A stretch of DNA of 64,000 bases from Candidatus Accumulibacter affinis (GTDB lineage Bacteria; Pseudomonadota; Gammaproteobacteria; Burkholderiales; Rhodocyclaceae), in NCBI GenBank assembly GCA_016713625.1, contig JADJOT010000007.1, positions 62,001-126,000 of the forward strand, written 5' to 3'. Below, in pieces: positions 17,754-27,900 of this stretch. A program made the position numbers and the translations under genes. Every line of letters begins with the position of its first letter. The stretch's first letter is position 1. Under the pieces are notes generated by a model, which was given only the letters and a program-made list of their open reading frames with translations, was not told where the DNA came from and did no database searches.

Positions 17754-18590
17754 GTGCCAAGCGTCGACGTCAGCGGGCTGTCTGCTGAGCCCCTTCCTTC
17801 CAACATCCCTGGCGAGGGGACTATCACCTTCTACAGGCTCTTGGTGGTCGGCATAGTAGTCGCGGTCGCGGTCGCTGCACCAAAGGCGTGGTTTCTATGG
17901 CTCATCGCTGGATTCTTTGGATGGACGATGTCGGGGTCGGCAGGCGCAAGCGAGCGTACAGCCGAGCGCAATCGCCGAAAGGCCATCCAGCAATCGGCGA
18001 AGCAGGAGTACGACCACCTGATTGAGCAAGCCAAGAAAGAGGTTGGCCCAGAGGGCTTCTTGGCAAAGAGGAGCGATCTGGTCAAGCTGCGGGATGAGTA
18101 CCAGTCCTTGCACCAAATTGAAAAGCAAGAGCTAGACAAACTTCACTCGACCGCACAGGAGCGACAGAAGCAGAAGTTCCTGGATGGCTGCTATATTGAT
18201 AGCGCTAACATCACAGGCGTCGGCACCGCGCGTAAGGCGGCGCTGCGCTCGTTCGGTATCGAAACCGCTGCCGACGTCAGCAGCTCCAGAGTGCTCCAGG
18301 TACGTGGCTTTGGCGAGGGACTGACCAGAGCTGTTGTTGACTGGAAGGCCAGTTGCGAGCGAAGGTTCACCTTCAATCCCGCTAACGCAGTATCCGAGGC
18401 CGACAAGAACGCCGTGCGCAATAAGTTTGGTGTCCGGAAGTTGGCCCTTGAAGCTAGCCTCGGAGCGGGGTCGCACCAACTTCAACAGATCCGGCAGCAC
18501 GCTACGTTGCGCGCCGCGGCTCTGCAGCCAAAGCTAGAAGAAGTGGTGCGGCGGCTGGCGAAGGCGGAGAAAGATCTCTCCGTACTGTAG
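17754..18590 (+). pseudogene. TM and helix-hairpin-helix part of the triad kinase, after the amber codon
   Basis: 278 residues counted from a possible GTG at 17754, in the same frame as the kinase; codons 17715-17753 are also open (ALIESVQAPPPVS). It has two adjacent hydrophobic stretches (FYRLLVVGIVVAVAVAAPKA, WFLWLIAGFFGWTMS), a long charged coiled-coil-like segment and helix-hairpin-helix motifs (ITGVGTARKAALRSFGI, VRGFGEGLTRAVVDW) that suggest nucleic-acid binding. No good ribosome binding site precedes 17754, which favours the reading that this is the detached C-terminal half of the kinase. If expressed alone it would be a membrane-anchored HhH protein. Confidence 0.7.
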
Positions 18591-18756
18591 CGCAGACTGT
18601 TCGAGTCGAAGACCCTGGGGAAACGGGCCTAGATGCCCACTTTCCAGCGCCGAATTCCCCGTATGTTCTGCCCAATCTGGGTCGTCACTTGCTGCTGACC
18701 GGCTAACTCTGAAAGGCAGCGATCGACTGCATCCGCTGCCATCACCAACCAGACAG

Positions 18757-18802
18757 TTCGCGTTGGCGTACCTCACGAAACCAAAGCATACGCCAACGCG
18801 AA
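18757..18802. repeat. Perfect 14-bp inverted repeat
   Basis: TTCGCGTTGGCGTA at 18757-18770 and its exact reverse complement at 18789-18802, with an 18-base spacer. No T-tract follows, so it is not a typical terminator. It could be a protein-binding site or a recombination site. Confidence 0.8.
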
Positions 18803-18953
18803 ACCCGCCCGCTACCCCGTAATTATCAAGCAAAAACAATAGCTTGAAAAACCGTACCAAATTCCCGAAGTCAGGAGGTTTCGAGAGAAATGGCCCCTAA
18901 GAGCCAGAATATGACATTTGTTGGGTAGGCGAGGTCAGGAGGTTTACACGAAA

Positions 18954-18984
18954 AACCCCGCAAAACAAGGCGTTGTGCGGGGTT
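18954..18984 (-). terminator. Rho-independent terminator of the VRR-NUC gene
   Basis: AACCCCGCA pairs with TGCGGGGTT around a 13-base loop; on the minus strand the stem is followed by a run of T. It lies 62 bases beyond the VRR-NUC stop codon. Confidence 0.7.
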
Positions 18985-19046
18985 GTCGTTTTGGGTGCAG
19001 AGCGTTTGCGGCCGGTGTCCTGGCGGGCCAGAAGCAATTCGAACCA

Positions 19047-19394
19047 TCAGTATACGTATGGGCAGGCACTCGCATTGAAGGCCACGCCACCGAACCGGCG
19101 TACCAGAGAAAGGAACTCAGCCTGATCGGCTTGCAGCTTCCCCTTCGGCCCTTTGACTTCGACGGCCAACAGGCGGCCATCGATCAGTTGCCCGATCCGA
19201 TCCGAAGCGCCGGGCCAGCCGAACCGAGCGAACCGGCCACCCATTTTCGCCATGCCGAAATTCTTACGCTCCGCCCATGCGACAAGCGGGTGATGGCGTA
19301 GGGCCTGAATCACTTCCGCCAGCGAAGCGGCTTCGAGTCGGTCATTGACGCGCAGCGCTACCGGCGCAGCTTCAGGAAGGTCGGCGCCGAACAA
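19047..19394 (-). CDS. VRR-NUC domain nuclease-like protein
   Basis: 115 residues, the usual size of a stand-alone phage VRR-NUC protein. The core is visible as MGGRFARFGWPGASDRIGQ, then GRLLAVEVKGPKGKLQADQ and FLSLVRRFGGVAF. The D...(E)VK arrangement (LAVEVKGPKG) matches the PD-(D/E)XK fold of this family, which is thought to act on branched or phage DNA. The gene is isolated, with no other phage genes, and is followed by a terminator. Upstream it borders an IS110 remnant. Probably a prophage relic that is still intact. Confidence 0.8.
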   Translation of the reverse strand: MFGADLPEAAPVALRVNDRLEAASLAEVIQALRHHPLVAWAERKNFGMAKMGGRFARFGWPGASDRIGQLIDGRLLAVEVKGPKGKLQADQAEFLSLVRRFGGVAFNASACPYVY

Positions 19395-19499
19395 CGCTGC
19401 TTGCCGCGGGACGCTTGGCGGGGCAGTTCATGGTCTAGCCCCTTTTTCGTTCCAGAAAGGAACGGTTTCTTCCCGGACCCTCCCGCCCCCTCTACAGGA

Positions 19500-19691
19500 G
19501 GGGCGGGGTGGGGGAAGACTCCGGGGGAAGAGCGCAAGTCGGGACACATCCGCAAGGGCAATCCCTACGTCAGGCGCCTCCCCTGCGAGTTCGCTCACGC
19601 CGCCAGCCGCAGCAAATCGGCGTACCAGTCCGAGTCCCAGTCGCTGATCGTTCGCCGTGGCTACAAACGCGCCATCGGTGCGTTGACGTAG
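19500..19691 (+). pseudogene. IS110-family transposase remnant, C-terminal end
   Basis: The plus strand reads EERKSGHIRKGNPYVRRLPC, then EFAHAASRSKSAYQSE and IVRRGYKRAIGALT before a stop. This is the conserved C-terminal region of IS110-family DEDD transposases (KGNPWLRR..., RRG.KRAI.A). It breaks off before the normal end and the N-terminal catalytic domain is missing. A decayed fragment beside the truncated petA gene; its insertion or a deletion around it may have removed the rest of petA. Confidence 0.75.
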
Positions 19692-20239
19692 CGTGCATCA
19701 CGGGTTTCGATGTGCCGGACGAGAAAGGCAAGGACCTTCCGTGCCTGCCCTGGAATCAGTTCACTTTTGCCTATCCGGTAGGTGTCGACCATCGCCGCCA
19801 GCGAATCCAGTATGGCAGGGACAAAGGAACTCGCCGCCACCGCCCGGCGCGCTGCGCAATTGCGGCGTACAGCCCTGGTGCGTGCATTGGCCATGGCGAC
19901 GAAGACGTCGGGAAGCAGCGAGCGATGAGCATTGCGGCAGTTTTCGGGTTGCCGCGAATACTCCGACCCGGGAGCGATGAGTTCGTCCTCGTGGTCGGTC
20001 AGCGTCGCCACATCAGCATTCGTCCGCCGCAGGATCCACAGCGTGCGGCCCTGCCAGTCGAGCACACGCAGTTTTCCCGGTGGCAGATCCGAAACATCGG
20101 CGATGACCGGGTTTCCGGTCGGCGGCTGATCCTTCTTCGCCAGGTAGCCGAAGACACCCAGACCGCTGCCGACCACGCAACAACCCGCCAATAGCTGCAC
20201 GCGACGGCGTTGCGGATGCTGGGGGAAATCGTCAGGCAT
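19661..20239 (-). pseudogene. petA: Rieske iron-sulfur subunit PetA, N-terminal fragment
   Basis: Starts MPDDFPQHPQRRRVQLLAGC, with a twin-arginine-type front and a transmembrane anchor, then VIADVSDLPPGKLRVLDWQG and LWILRRTNADVATL, which match the ubiquinol-cytochrome c reductase Rieske protein up to about residue 117 (AHRSLLPDVFVAMA, near 19886). The next expected segment, the CTHLGC and CPCHGS cluster-binding boxes, is absent. The frame continues for another 75 unrelated residues into junk near the IS110 remnant. No petB/petC follow. It cannot bind a 2Fe-2S cluster. A functional petABC locus presumably exists elsewhere. Confidence 0.75.
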
Positions 20240-20260
20240 GGTCGAATCGGCTGCGCACAG

Positions 20261-21361
20261 TCACGCACGACCGGGAGCATGGCGCAGCCAGGGCAACAAC
20301 AGCGCCGCCGCTTCGGCAGCGCCCACGGGCAGCGGGATAGTCTGGCGAGCCGGCTGCTGCCAGAGGGCTTCCAGTGCTCCGCGGAGATGACCGGCGAGCA
20401 GGTCCTGCTCGCTGATTTCCCCGCACGATCCATGCTTTTGCAGCCAGTCGATCAGGCAGTCCTGTTCCGGCCAGTTTTCTCTCTGCACGTAAAGGACCGG
20501 CGCAGCATTGCAGGCAGCTTCGGTGAAGGTGCCGTAGCCGGGTTTCGCAATCACCGCATCCACGCAGCGCAGGAGATCGGTAAGCGGTCGGCCGAGAGGC
20601 TCGAAGGCGCTGACGCTGGCGCCTTCGACTCGCCAATCCTGCGGCACCAGCCAGCGCACGCCGCTCCACTGCGGCCAGTCGGCGACAGGCAGTTGCTGGT
20701 TGACGCCACCGAAGGCGATGAGCACCAGTCGCTCATCGGCGCCACAGCATAGCTGCGCACGCACAGCCTGGCGACAGTCCTTACCGAGGGCGGCTACCGG
20801 AGCAATCGTGCGTAGCCGCGAAAGGTCGGCCATGGCCATGCCGGGCGTCAGGCGAAGGAAGCAGTCGGCGCCGTTGTACGCGCTCAGCATCTGACGATGA
20901 ATCGTCGCCGCCCAGTTGTTAGCGGAGAAGAAATGGGCAAAAAGCTCGGCCCAGTTCAGCGAGCACATCGCCACCGCGGGAATGCCTGCGCGCGCGGCGC
21001 CCGCCAGGGGCAGGTAGGCGACGTCAGTGAGCACCAGGTCTGCCTGCAACTCGTCGAGAAACCGGGTCTCGCGATCCACTTGGCCGTGCCAGTCGGCGTG
21101 CTGTGTGCGATAGGCCTGCGCAGTCGCTGCCAGGTCGACGCGCATCGCGTCATGCATCACATAGCCGAAGTCGCTGCTGCCGGGCAGGTGGCTGAACGGA
21201 GCCGACAGGCGGGCTTGCAACCTGGCTTTCGACAGACCGCTACGGATGCTGATGCGCAGCCCAGGCAGCTGCCCGGTCAACACATCGAGTACTGGTGCGA
21301 CCTGCGCCAGGTGGCCGAAGCCATGTGCCGAGATGTCGACGAACAGGTGTGGCTCGGGCAT
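20261..21361 (-). CDS. Glycosyltransferase-like protein (GT-B fold)
   Basis: 366 residues. The N-terminus PHLFVDISAHGFGHLAQVAP resembles the nucleotide-sugar transferases with a glycine/histidine-rich first loop (MurG/UGT-like). The C-terminal half has LVLIAFGGVNQQLP and AVIAKPGYGTFTEAACN, the usual donor-binding block of GT-B enzymes, then APVLYVQRENWPEQ. Length fits. The substrate cannot be told. It ends 21 bases before the petA fragment and starts 14 bases after the trhP stop codon, so it may be co-transcribed with trhP. Confidence 0.7.
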   Translation of the reverse strand: MPEPHLFVDISAHGFGHLAQVAPVLDVLTGQLPGLRISIRSGLSKARLQARLSAPFSHLPGSSDFGYVMHDAMRVDLAATAQAYRTQHADWHGQVDRETRFLDELQADLVLTDVAYLPLAGAARAGIPAVAMCSLNWAELFAHFFSANNWAATIHRQMLSAYNGADCFLRLTPGMAMADLSRLRTIAPVAALGKDCRQAVRAQLCCGADERLVLIAFGGVNQQLPVADWPQWSGVRWLVPQDWRVEGASVSAFEPLGRPLTDLLRCVDAVIAKPGYGTFTEAACNAAPVLYVQRENWPEQDCLIDWLQKHGSCGEISEQDLLAGHLRGALEALWQQPARQTIPLPVGAAEAAALLLPWLRHAPGRA

Positions 21362-21375
21362 CGGTGGTCAGTGGT

Positions 21376-22689
21376 TCAAACGAAACGCGCCAGCATCGCC
21401 CCCGGCAAATCAACCGGCAGGGGAATCCACACCCGATGGCCGTTGCCTGGCGCGACGCGGATTTCTGCGCCGTCGATGTCCTGCATTTGTTCGAGACCCA
21501 GGTAGCGGTTGCCTGAAGGATGGATGATCTCGAGCCGATCGCCCACCGAAAAACGGTTCTTCACGTCGATCAGCGCCAGCTGCCGCAGTGCATCCCACGC
21601 CAGCACATCACCGACGTAGAGACTGCGTCCGGATTCGGAATGACCACGCAGGTAGTTCTGCATTTCGTGTTCGTGGTGGCGCTGAAAAAAACCATCGGTA
21701 TAGCCACGATTGGCCAGGCCCTCGAGTTCGCCGAGCAGTCCGGGGTCAAAGGGACGGCCGGCAAGGGCGTCATCGATGGCACGGCGATACACCTGGGCAG
21801 TGCGCGCCACATAGTAGGCCGACTTGGTCCGCCCCTCGATCTTAAGCGAATCGACGCCGATCTCGGTCAGCCGCCGCACATGCTCGACGGCCCGCAGGTC
21901 CCTGGAATTCATGATGTAGGTGCCGTGTTCGTCCTCGTCGATGGGCATCAACTCGCCCGGACGCTGCTTCTCCTCGAGCAGCCATACCGCCTCGGCGAAT
22001 CGTGAATTCGGCGAGCCGGCAGCGCGCACGTCGCCTGCCGCATCCGCCTCGCCGGCCTTGACCTGGTAATCCCAGCGACAGGAATTCGTGCAGGTCCCCT
22101 GGTTGGCATCCCGATGGTTGAAGTAGCCGGAAAGTAGGCAGCGTCCCGAATAAGCAATGCACAGCGCGCCATGGACGAAGACTTCGAGTTCAATGTCGGG
22201 GCATTCCTGGCGAATCTCGGCGACCTCTTCGAGCGAAAGTTCTCGCGACAGGATGATCCGCGTGATTCCCAGCTTCTGCCAGAAACGCACCGCGGCAAAA
22301 TTGACGGTATTGGCCTGCACCGAGAGATGAACCGCCATTTCCGGCCAGGTTTCGCGAACCAGATCGATCAGCCCGGGGTCGGCCATGATCAATGCGTCAG
22401 GCCTGAGCGCCACCACCGGCGCCATATCGCTCATATAGGTGCGCACCTTGCGGTTGTGCGGCAGGATGTTGCTGACCACGTAGAGTCGCTTGCCGGCAGC
22501 ATGTGCTTCAGTGATGGCGCTGGCCAGCATGGCGAGGTCGCCAAAATCGTTATTGCGCACGCGCAGACTATAGCGCGGCTGCCCGGCATAGACCGCGTCG
22601 GCCCCGAAGGCCATGGCCGTGCGCAACATCGCCAGCGAACCGGCGGGCGCGAGCAGCTCTGGAGAGATCAAGGCAGTGACAGCGGACAT
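21376..22689 (-). CDS. trhP: tRNA uridine 5-hydroxylation protein TrhP (YegQ), peptidase U32 family
   Basis: 437 residues from the ATG at 22689 (MSAVTALISPELLAPAGSL). Peptidase U32 signature with EVFVHGALCIAYSGRCLLSG followed by NQGTCTNSCRWDY, the cysteine set that in YegQ/TrhP binds an iron-sulfur cluster, and the C-terminal beta-barrel (LEIIHPSGNRYLGLEQMQ). TrhP takes part in prephenate-dependent hydroxylation of U34 in several tRNAs. The same open frame extends upstream across the start of rng but codon content shows the start at 22689. It is divergent from rng with 72 bases between the two starts. Confidence 0.85.
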   Translation of the reverse strand: MSAVTALISPELLAPAGSLAMLRTAMAFGADAVYAGQPRYSLRVRNNDFGDLAMLASAITEAHAAGKRLYVVSNILPHNRKVRTYMSDMAPVVALRPDALIMADPGLIDLVRETWPEMAVHLSVQANTVNFAAVRFWQKLGITRIILSRELSLEEVAEIRQECPDIELEVFVHGALCIAYSGRCLLSGYFNHRDANQGTCTNSCRWDYQVKAGEADAAGDVRAAGSPNSRFAEAVWLLEEKQRPGELMPIDEDEHGTYIMNSRDLRAVEHVRRLTEIGVDSLKIEGRTKSAYYVARTAQVYRRAIDDALAGRPFDPGLLGELEGLANRGYTDGFFQRHHEHEMQNYLRGHSESGRSLYVGDVLAWDALRQLALIDVKNRFSVGDRLEIIHPSGNRYLGLEQMQDIDGAEIRVAPGNGHRVWIPLPVDLPGAMLARFV

Positions 22690-22761
22690 CCGGGGACGGT
22701 ACGCGAAAGGGTAGAATGCGGAAAGCTCAAATCTTACTCCCATTCTCCAGATCGCCCCGCC

Positions 22762-24216
22762 ATGTCCGAAGAGATCCTGATCAACTTTACACCGCAGGAA
22801 ACGCGCGTTGCCGTCATGCACCAGGGCGTAGCGCAGGAACTGCATATCGAGCGTAGCGCCAGTCGCGGCTTCGTCGGCAATGTCTATGTTGGACGCATCG
22901 TTCGCATCCTGCCAGGCATGCAGTCGGCGTTCATCGACATCGGCCTTGGCCGCACTGCCTTTCTGCATGTCGCCGACATTCGCGAACCGCGCCCCAGCGA
23001 CGAGCCGCTGCGGCCAATCGAACGTCTGTTGTTCGAGGGGCAGAGCATCCTCGTACAAGTCATCAAGGACCCGATGGGGAGCAAGGGCGCACGCCTGTCT
23101 ACGCAGGTGTCGATCGCCGGGCGCATGCTCGTCTATTTGCCCCAGGACAAGCATATCGGGATCTCGCAAAGAATCGAGCGCGAATCCGACCGCGAAGCGC
23201 TGCGGGAAAAACTCGGCCGCCTGATGCCCAGCGAAGAACCCGGCGGTTTTATTGTGCGAACCATGGCCGAGAGCGCGACCGAGGCCGAACTGGCGAAGGA
23301 CATCGAATACCTGCGCAAGCTCTGGCGCGATATCCAGAGCCAATCGACCTCTGCCGCTCCGCCGTCGCTGCTCTATCAGGAACTGTCGCTGGCGCAGCGC
23401 GTGCTGCGCGATTTCGTGAATCCCGAGACCGCCCGCATCGTCATCGACTCGCGCGAGAACTTCCAGCGACTCACGACGTTTGCCGCCGAATACACCCCAA
23501 CGGTCGGGCCTTTGCTCGAACACTACGTCGGGGAAAGGCCGCTGTTCGACCTGCATGGCGTCGAGGACGAGATCCAGAAAGCCCTTGCCCGCCGCGTCGA
23601 TCTGAAGTCCGGCGGCTACCTGATCATCGACCAGACCGAGGCGATGACCACCATCGACGTAAATACGGGCGGCTTTGTCGGCGTCCGCAATTTCGACGAC
23701 ACGATCTTCAAGACCAATCTTGAGGCCGCGCAGACGATCGCCCGTCAGCTGCGCCTGCGCAATCTGGGCGGCATCATCATCATCGACTTCATCGACATGG
23801 AAAACGAGGAGCACCGGACGGCAGTTCTCAGCGAATTCAACAAGGCGCTGGCGCGCGACCACACCCGATTGACGGTCAACGGCTTTACCGCGCTTGGTCT
23901 GGTCGAGATGACGCGCAAGCGGACGCGCGAGTCGCTGGCACATGTTCTATGCGAAGAATGCCCGACCTGTGGTGGCCGTGGCGAGGTCAAAACGGCACGC
24001 ACCGTCTGCTACGAAATCCTGCGCGAACTGCTGCGCGAAGCCCGCCAGTTCAACGCTCGCGAATATCGTGTCCTCGGCAATCAGGCGGTGATCGACCGCT
24101 TTCTCGACGAAGAGTCGCAGGGTCTGGCGATGCTCTCCGATTTCATCGGCAAACCGGTCTCGCTGCAGGCGGAACCAAGTTACTCGCAAGAGCAATACGA
24201 CATTGTTCTGATGTGA
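22762..24216 (+). CDS. rng: Ribonuclease G
   Basis: 484 residues, ATG at 22762. S1 domain at the front (GNVYVGRIVRILPGMQSAFIDIG), then the RNase E/G catalytic core with TIDVNTGGFVGVRNFDDTIF and GGIIIIDFIDMENEEHR (metal aspartates), and the zinc-link CPTCGGRGEVKT. RNase G matures 16S rRNA 5' ends and degrades mRNA. It has the short form, without the RNase E scaffold tail. Divergent from trhP, convergent with the downstream cupin gene, about 200 bases away. Confidence 0.92.
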   Translation: MSEEILINFTPQETRVAVMHQGVAQELHIERSASRGFVGNVYVGRIVRILPGMQSAFIDIGLGRTAFLHVADIREPRPSDEPLRPIERLLFEGQSILVQVIKDPMGSKGARLSTQVSIAGRMLVYLPQDKHIGISQRIERESDREALREKLGRLMPSEEPGGFIVRTMAESATEAELAKDIEYLRKLWRDIQSQSTSAAPPSLLYQELSLAQRVLRDFVNPETARIVIDSRENFQRLTTFAAEYTPTVGPLLEHYVGERPLFDLHGVEDEIQKALARRVDLKSGGYLIIDQTEAMTTIDVNTGGFVGVRNFDDTIFKTNLEAAQTIARQLRLRNLGGIIIIDFIDMENEEHRTAVLSEFNKALARDHTRLTVNGFTALGLVEMTRKRTRESLAHVLCEECPTCGGRGEVKTARTVCYEILRELLREARQFNAREYRVLGNQAVIDRFLDEESQGLAMLSDFIGKPVSLQAEPSYSQEQYDIVLM

Positions 24217-24413
24217 GGCGCTTCCCCGTTCTCGCCGGTGGTCGTTTCTGGCACGGACAGCCTCTTGTCCAGTTCGGCGCGCAGCCCCCGGTAAGTGGCC
24301 AGCGACCATCCCGATCGCAGATCCGGGTCGCCGCCCTGACCGTGGACTACGGGTTCACCGAATGCTTACGCTGACGGGATGTTTCATTCGATCCGGTGCC
24401 GCCTTGCCGCGCA

Positions 24414-24896
24414 TCAATCCACGGCGAACCGCTCGCTCAAGGCCTGCGCATAGGCATCTGCTGCCGGTTCTCCCTCGGCCGGCGCCCACGGCGCGCGTTC
24501 GTCGTCGCCCAGTGGCCGGTAAGGCCCGGCCTTGGTCTCCAGCAGGACCGTACCGCGATCGAGAGCGAGCACTGTGTGATAGACGCCGTACGGGATATTG
24601 ACCCCGCAGGTTCCGCCCGCCGGCGTGAGGACCAGCGTCTGCTGTACCTGCCCGGCGTCGTCGAAGAAAACGACCCCCAGCCGGCCACGCAAAGCGACCA
24701 TCGTTTCATCCTTGTTGGGGTCGACATGCCGATGCGGAATCAGGTAGGAGCCGGGCTCGATGGCGTTCAGCAGGCGATGCGCGAGCGCCGCTTCGTCGTC
24801 GTGGAAGTTGCGATTCTTGCGGCGGCGCGGACTCTGGCTGGCCTCCAGGCTGACCGCGTCGAGCAGCGACTGGTCGATCAGCAATGGCTTCTTCAT
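24414..24896 (-). CDS. WbuC-type cupin-fold protein
   Basis: 160 residues. Starts MKKPLLIDQSLLDAV; the core HRLLNAIEPGSYLIPHRHVD, KDETMVALRGRLGVVFFDD and GTCGVNIPYGVYHTVLAL are the conserved blocks of the WbuC cupin family, with histidines of the metal site (PHRH, YHT). Such proteins occur near O-antigen and sugar genes, but the reaction is unknown. It is transcribed after dnaE with a 27-base gap, though a functional tie is not implied. Confidence 0.8.
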   Translation of the reverse strand: MKKPLLIDQSLLDAVSLEASQSPRRRKNRNFHDDEAALAHRLLNAIEPGSYLIPHRHVDPNKDETMVALRGRLGVVFFDDAGQVQQTLVLTPAGGTCGVNIPYGVYHTVLALDRGTVLLETKAGPYRPLGDDERAPWAPAEGEPAADAYAQALSERFAVD

Positions 24897-24923
24897 CGGC
24901 GATCTCCGAACAGAGGAATCATT

Positions 24924-27900
24924 TCAGGCGTAATCCACGCTGACATTGTCGCTGCTCAACCATTCGCGCAAAGCGGTGAGCAGATCGTCTTCGAGGCGAA
25001 CCCGGCTAGCGTCACCGAAAGCCAGTTCGCAAACCGCGTCACCGTTGCGGTAGGCGAGGCGAACCGGGCAATCGCCGGGGGTATAGGGCGCCAGCAGCGT
25101 GCGCAGACGGTGCGCAGCGACGCGCGCGTTGCTGCTGGCCTGGCCATTGAGCGACAGGCGCAGATGGCGGGCAAAGCGGCCGCGCGCTTCGGCAAGCGTC
25201 AGCAGGCGTTCAGCGATGATCTTCACGCGACCTTCGCCGGCGAAGTCATCGCGCTGCACACGGCCTTCGATGATCAGCACCTCGTCTTCCCTGATCTTCG
25301 CACGTTCGGCTTCGAGAATCTCGTTGAATACCGAGACTTCGAGAGTGCTGGTGCCGTCGTCGAGTTGAATGAAAGCCATTTTGCCGCGGGCCGTGATCTT
25401 GGTGCGTACACCGACCACCAGGCCGGCGAGCAGCTGCGTCTCCTTCCTCGCCTCGAGCGCGGCCAGCGATTTGCGTACAAAGCGCGACACCTCGGCCTGT
25501 ACGGCGTGAAAGGGGTGACCGGAAAAGTAGAAGCCGAGCGCCAGCTTCTCTTCATTGAGTTGTTGTCGCTCACGCCAGCGCGGCACGTCCACGTACCGTG
25601 GGCCACGTTCGCCACCATCTTCGCCAACATCAAAGATGTCGAACAGGCTGACCTGCATGGCGTTGCGCTCGGCCTGCTCGGCAGCCTCCATGGCGATGCC
25701 GACCGAGGCCAGCAGCCGCGCGCGATGCGAGTCCAGCGAATCGAAAGCGCCGGCACGAATCAGTGCTTCGATGGTGCGGCGGTTGACCAGGCGTTTGTCG
25801 GCGCGCCGGCAAAAATCGAACAGGTCCGTGAACGGGCCACCGGCAGCGCGCACCTTCAGGATCGCGGTCACCGCCTGTTCGCCGGTTCCCTTGACGGCGC
25901 CTAGCCCGTAACGAATCGTGCTCCGGTCCACCGGCGTGAAGCGGTATTCCGAGGCATTCACGTCCGGGCCGAGGATGCGCAGCCCGTTGGCGATGGCATC
26001 GTCGTGAAAGATCTTGACCGTATCGGTGACATCCATGTCCGACGATAGTGTCGCCGCCATGAAGGCCGCACAATGGTGAGCCTTCAGCCAGGCGGTGTGG
26101 TAGGTGACGACGGCGTAGGCGGCAGTGTGCGACTTGTTGAAGCCGTACTCGGCGAACTTCTCCATCAGGTCGAAAAGCTGCATCGTCAGCTTCTCGTCGT
26201 AACCTTTCTGCTTCGCGCCTTCGCGCATCAGGTCGCGGTGCAAGGCCATTTCCTCGGCCTTCTTTTTGCCCATCGCGCGCCGCAGCAGGTCGGCAGCGCC
26301 CAGCGTATAGCCGCCGATGATCTGGGCGATCTGCATCACCTGTTCCTGATAAACGATCACCCCATAGGTCGGTTCGAGGCAGCTCTTCAGATCGTCGATG
26401 TAGTAGTCGATCTTCTGCTGGCCCTTCTTGCGCAGGATGAAGTCATCGACCATTCCGGAACCCAGCGGGCCGGGACGGTAGAGCGCGAGTACCGCGATGA
26501 TGTCCTCGAAGCGGTCGGGTGCAAGCTTCCGGACCAGCTTCTTCATGCCTTCCGATTCGACCTGGAAAATCGCCGTGGTGTTGCCATCCTTGAGAATCTG
26601 GTAAGCGCGCGGATCGTCGAAGGCCAGTGCCGCCAGATCGGGACGTTCGCCACTCAGCTGTTCGACATAGTCGACGGCCAGCTTGATGATCGTCAGGTTG
26701 CGCAGGCCGAGAAAGTCGAACTTCACCAGCCCGACCTTCTCGACGTCGTCCTTGTCGAACTGCGAAACGACCGAGCCGCCGCCGTCGGCCGAGTAGACCG
26801 GGCAGAAATCGGTGAGCTTGCCGGGCGCGATCAGCACCCCACCCGCGTGCATGCCGACGTTGCGCGTCAGATCCTCGAGGCGGGCGGCGAGGTCGAAGAG
26901 ATCCCGGACTTCTTCCTCGTCATCGATGCGCGCCTGCAACTGCGGCTCGGCGGCAATCGCCTTGCTTAGCGACAAGGGCTTGTTGGTCTCGACCGGAATC
27001 AGTTTGGAAAGCTGGTCGCAGAAGTTGTACGGCAGGTCGAGGACGCGCCCGACGTCCCGAATCACCGCTTTCGACGACATGGTGCCGAAAGTGACGATCT
27101 GCGAAACCGCTGCCGCCCCGTATTTCTGGCGAACGTATTCGATGACCCGCCAGCGGTTGTCCTGGCAGAAGTCGATATCGAAGTCGGGCATCGAGACCCG
27201 TTCGGGGTTGAGGAAACGCTCGAAGAGCAGAGCGTAGCGCAAGGGATCGAGGTCGGTGATGCCCAGAGCGTAGGCGACCACCGAGCCGGCACCCGATCCG
27301 CGCCCTGGTCCGACCGGGCAGCCGTTGTGCTTGGCCCAGTTGATGAAATCGGCAACGATCAGGAAATAGCCCGGAAAACCCATCTGCACGATGGTCTCGG
27401 TTTCCAGCTGCAGGCGGGCGTCGTAGGTCGGGCGCTGTAACAGGCGATCGGCTGCGTCCGGGAAAAGTTGCTGCAGGCGTACTTCGAGACCGGCCACCGC
27501 CTCCCGGCGGAGAAAATCGTCGAGCGTGATGCCGTCGGGAGTGGGGAAGGCCGGCAGATAGCTCTTGCCGAGGGTGATCTGCAGATTGCAGCGCTTGGCG
27601 ATTTCCAGCGAGTTTTCGAGTGCTGCCGGGAGGTCGGCAAACAGTTCGAGCATTTCCGCGGCCGACTTGAAGTACTGCTCCTCGGTGTACAACCTCGGGC
27701 GCCGCGGATCACCAAGCATGTAGCCCTCGGCGATGCAGACCCGCGCCTCGTGCGCCTTGAAGTCGTCGCGTTCGAGAAACTGGATCGGATGCGTGGCGAC
27801 TAGTGGCAACGCCAGGTCGGCAGCCAGATCGGCGGTAGCCGCGACCAGCAGCTCCTGCTGCGGCTGGCCAAAGCGCTGCACTTCCAGGTAAAAGGCGCCG

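Larger units (their letters stand above)
18591..19046. other. Non-coding stretch with repeats between triad and VRR-NUC gene
   Basis: 456 bases without a supported gene. It holds a 14-bp inverted repeat (18757-18802), two copies of GTCAGGAGGTTT (near 18870 and 18933) and a terminator (18954-18984). The composition and repeats suggest the edge of a mobile segment, but I could not name it. Confidence 0.5.

Noticed and set aside
21376..23943. An 855-codon open frame that would extend trhP upstream through rng
   Set aside because: Only the part from 22689 matches the U32 family; the rest is antisense to RNase G, which has conserved motifs.
24396..25904. A 502-codon plus-strand frame over dnaE
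   Set aside because: Shadow of the polymerase gene, no domain seen.
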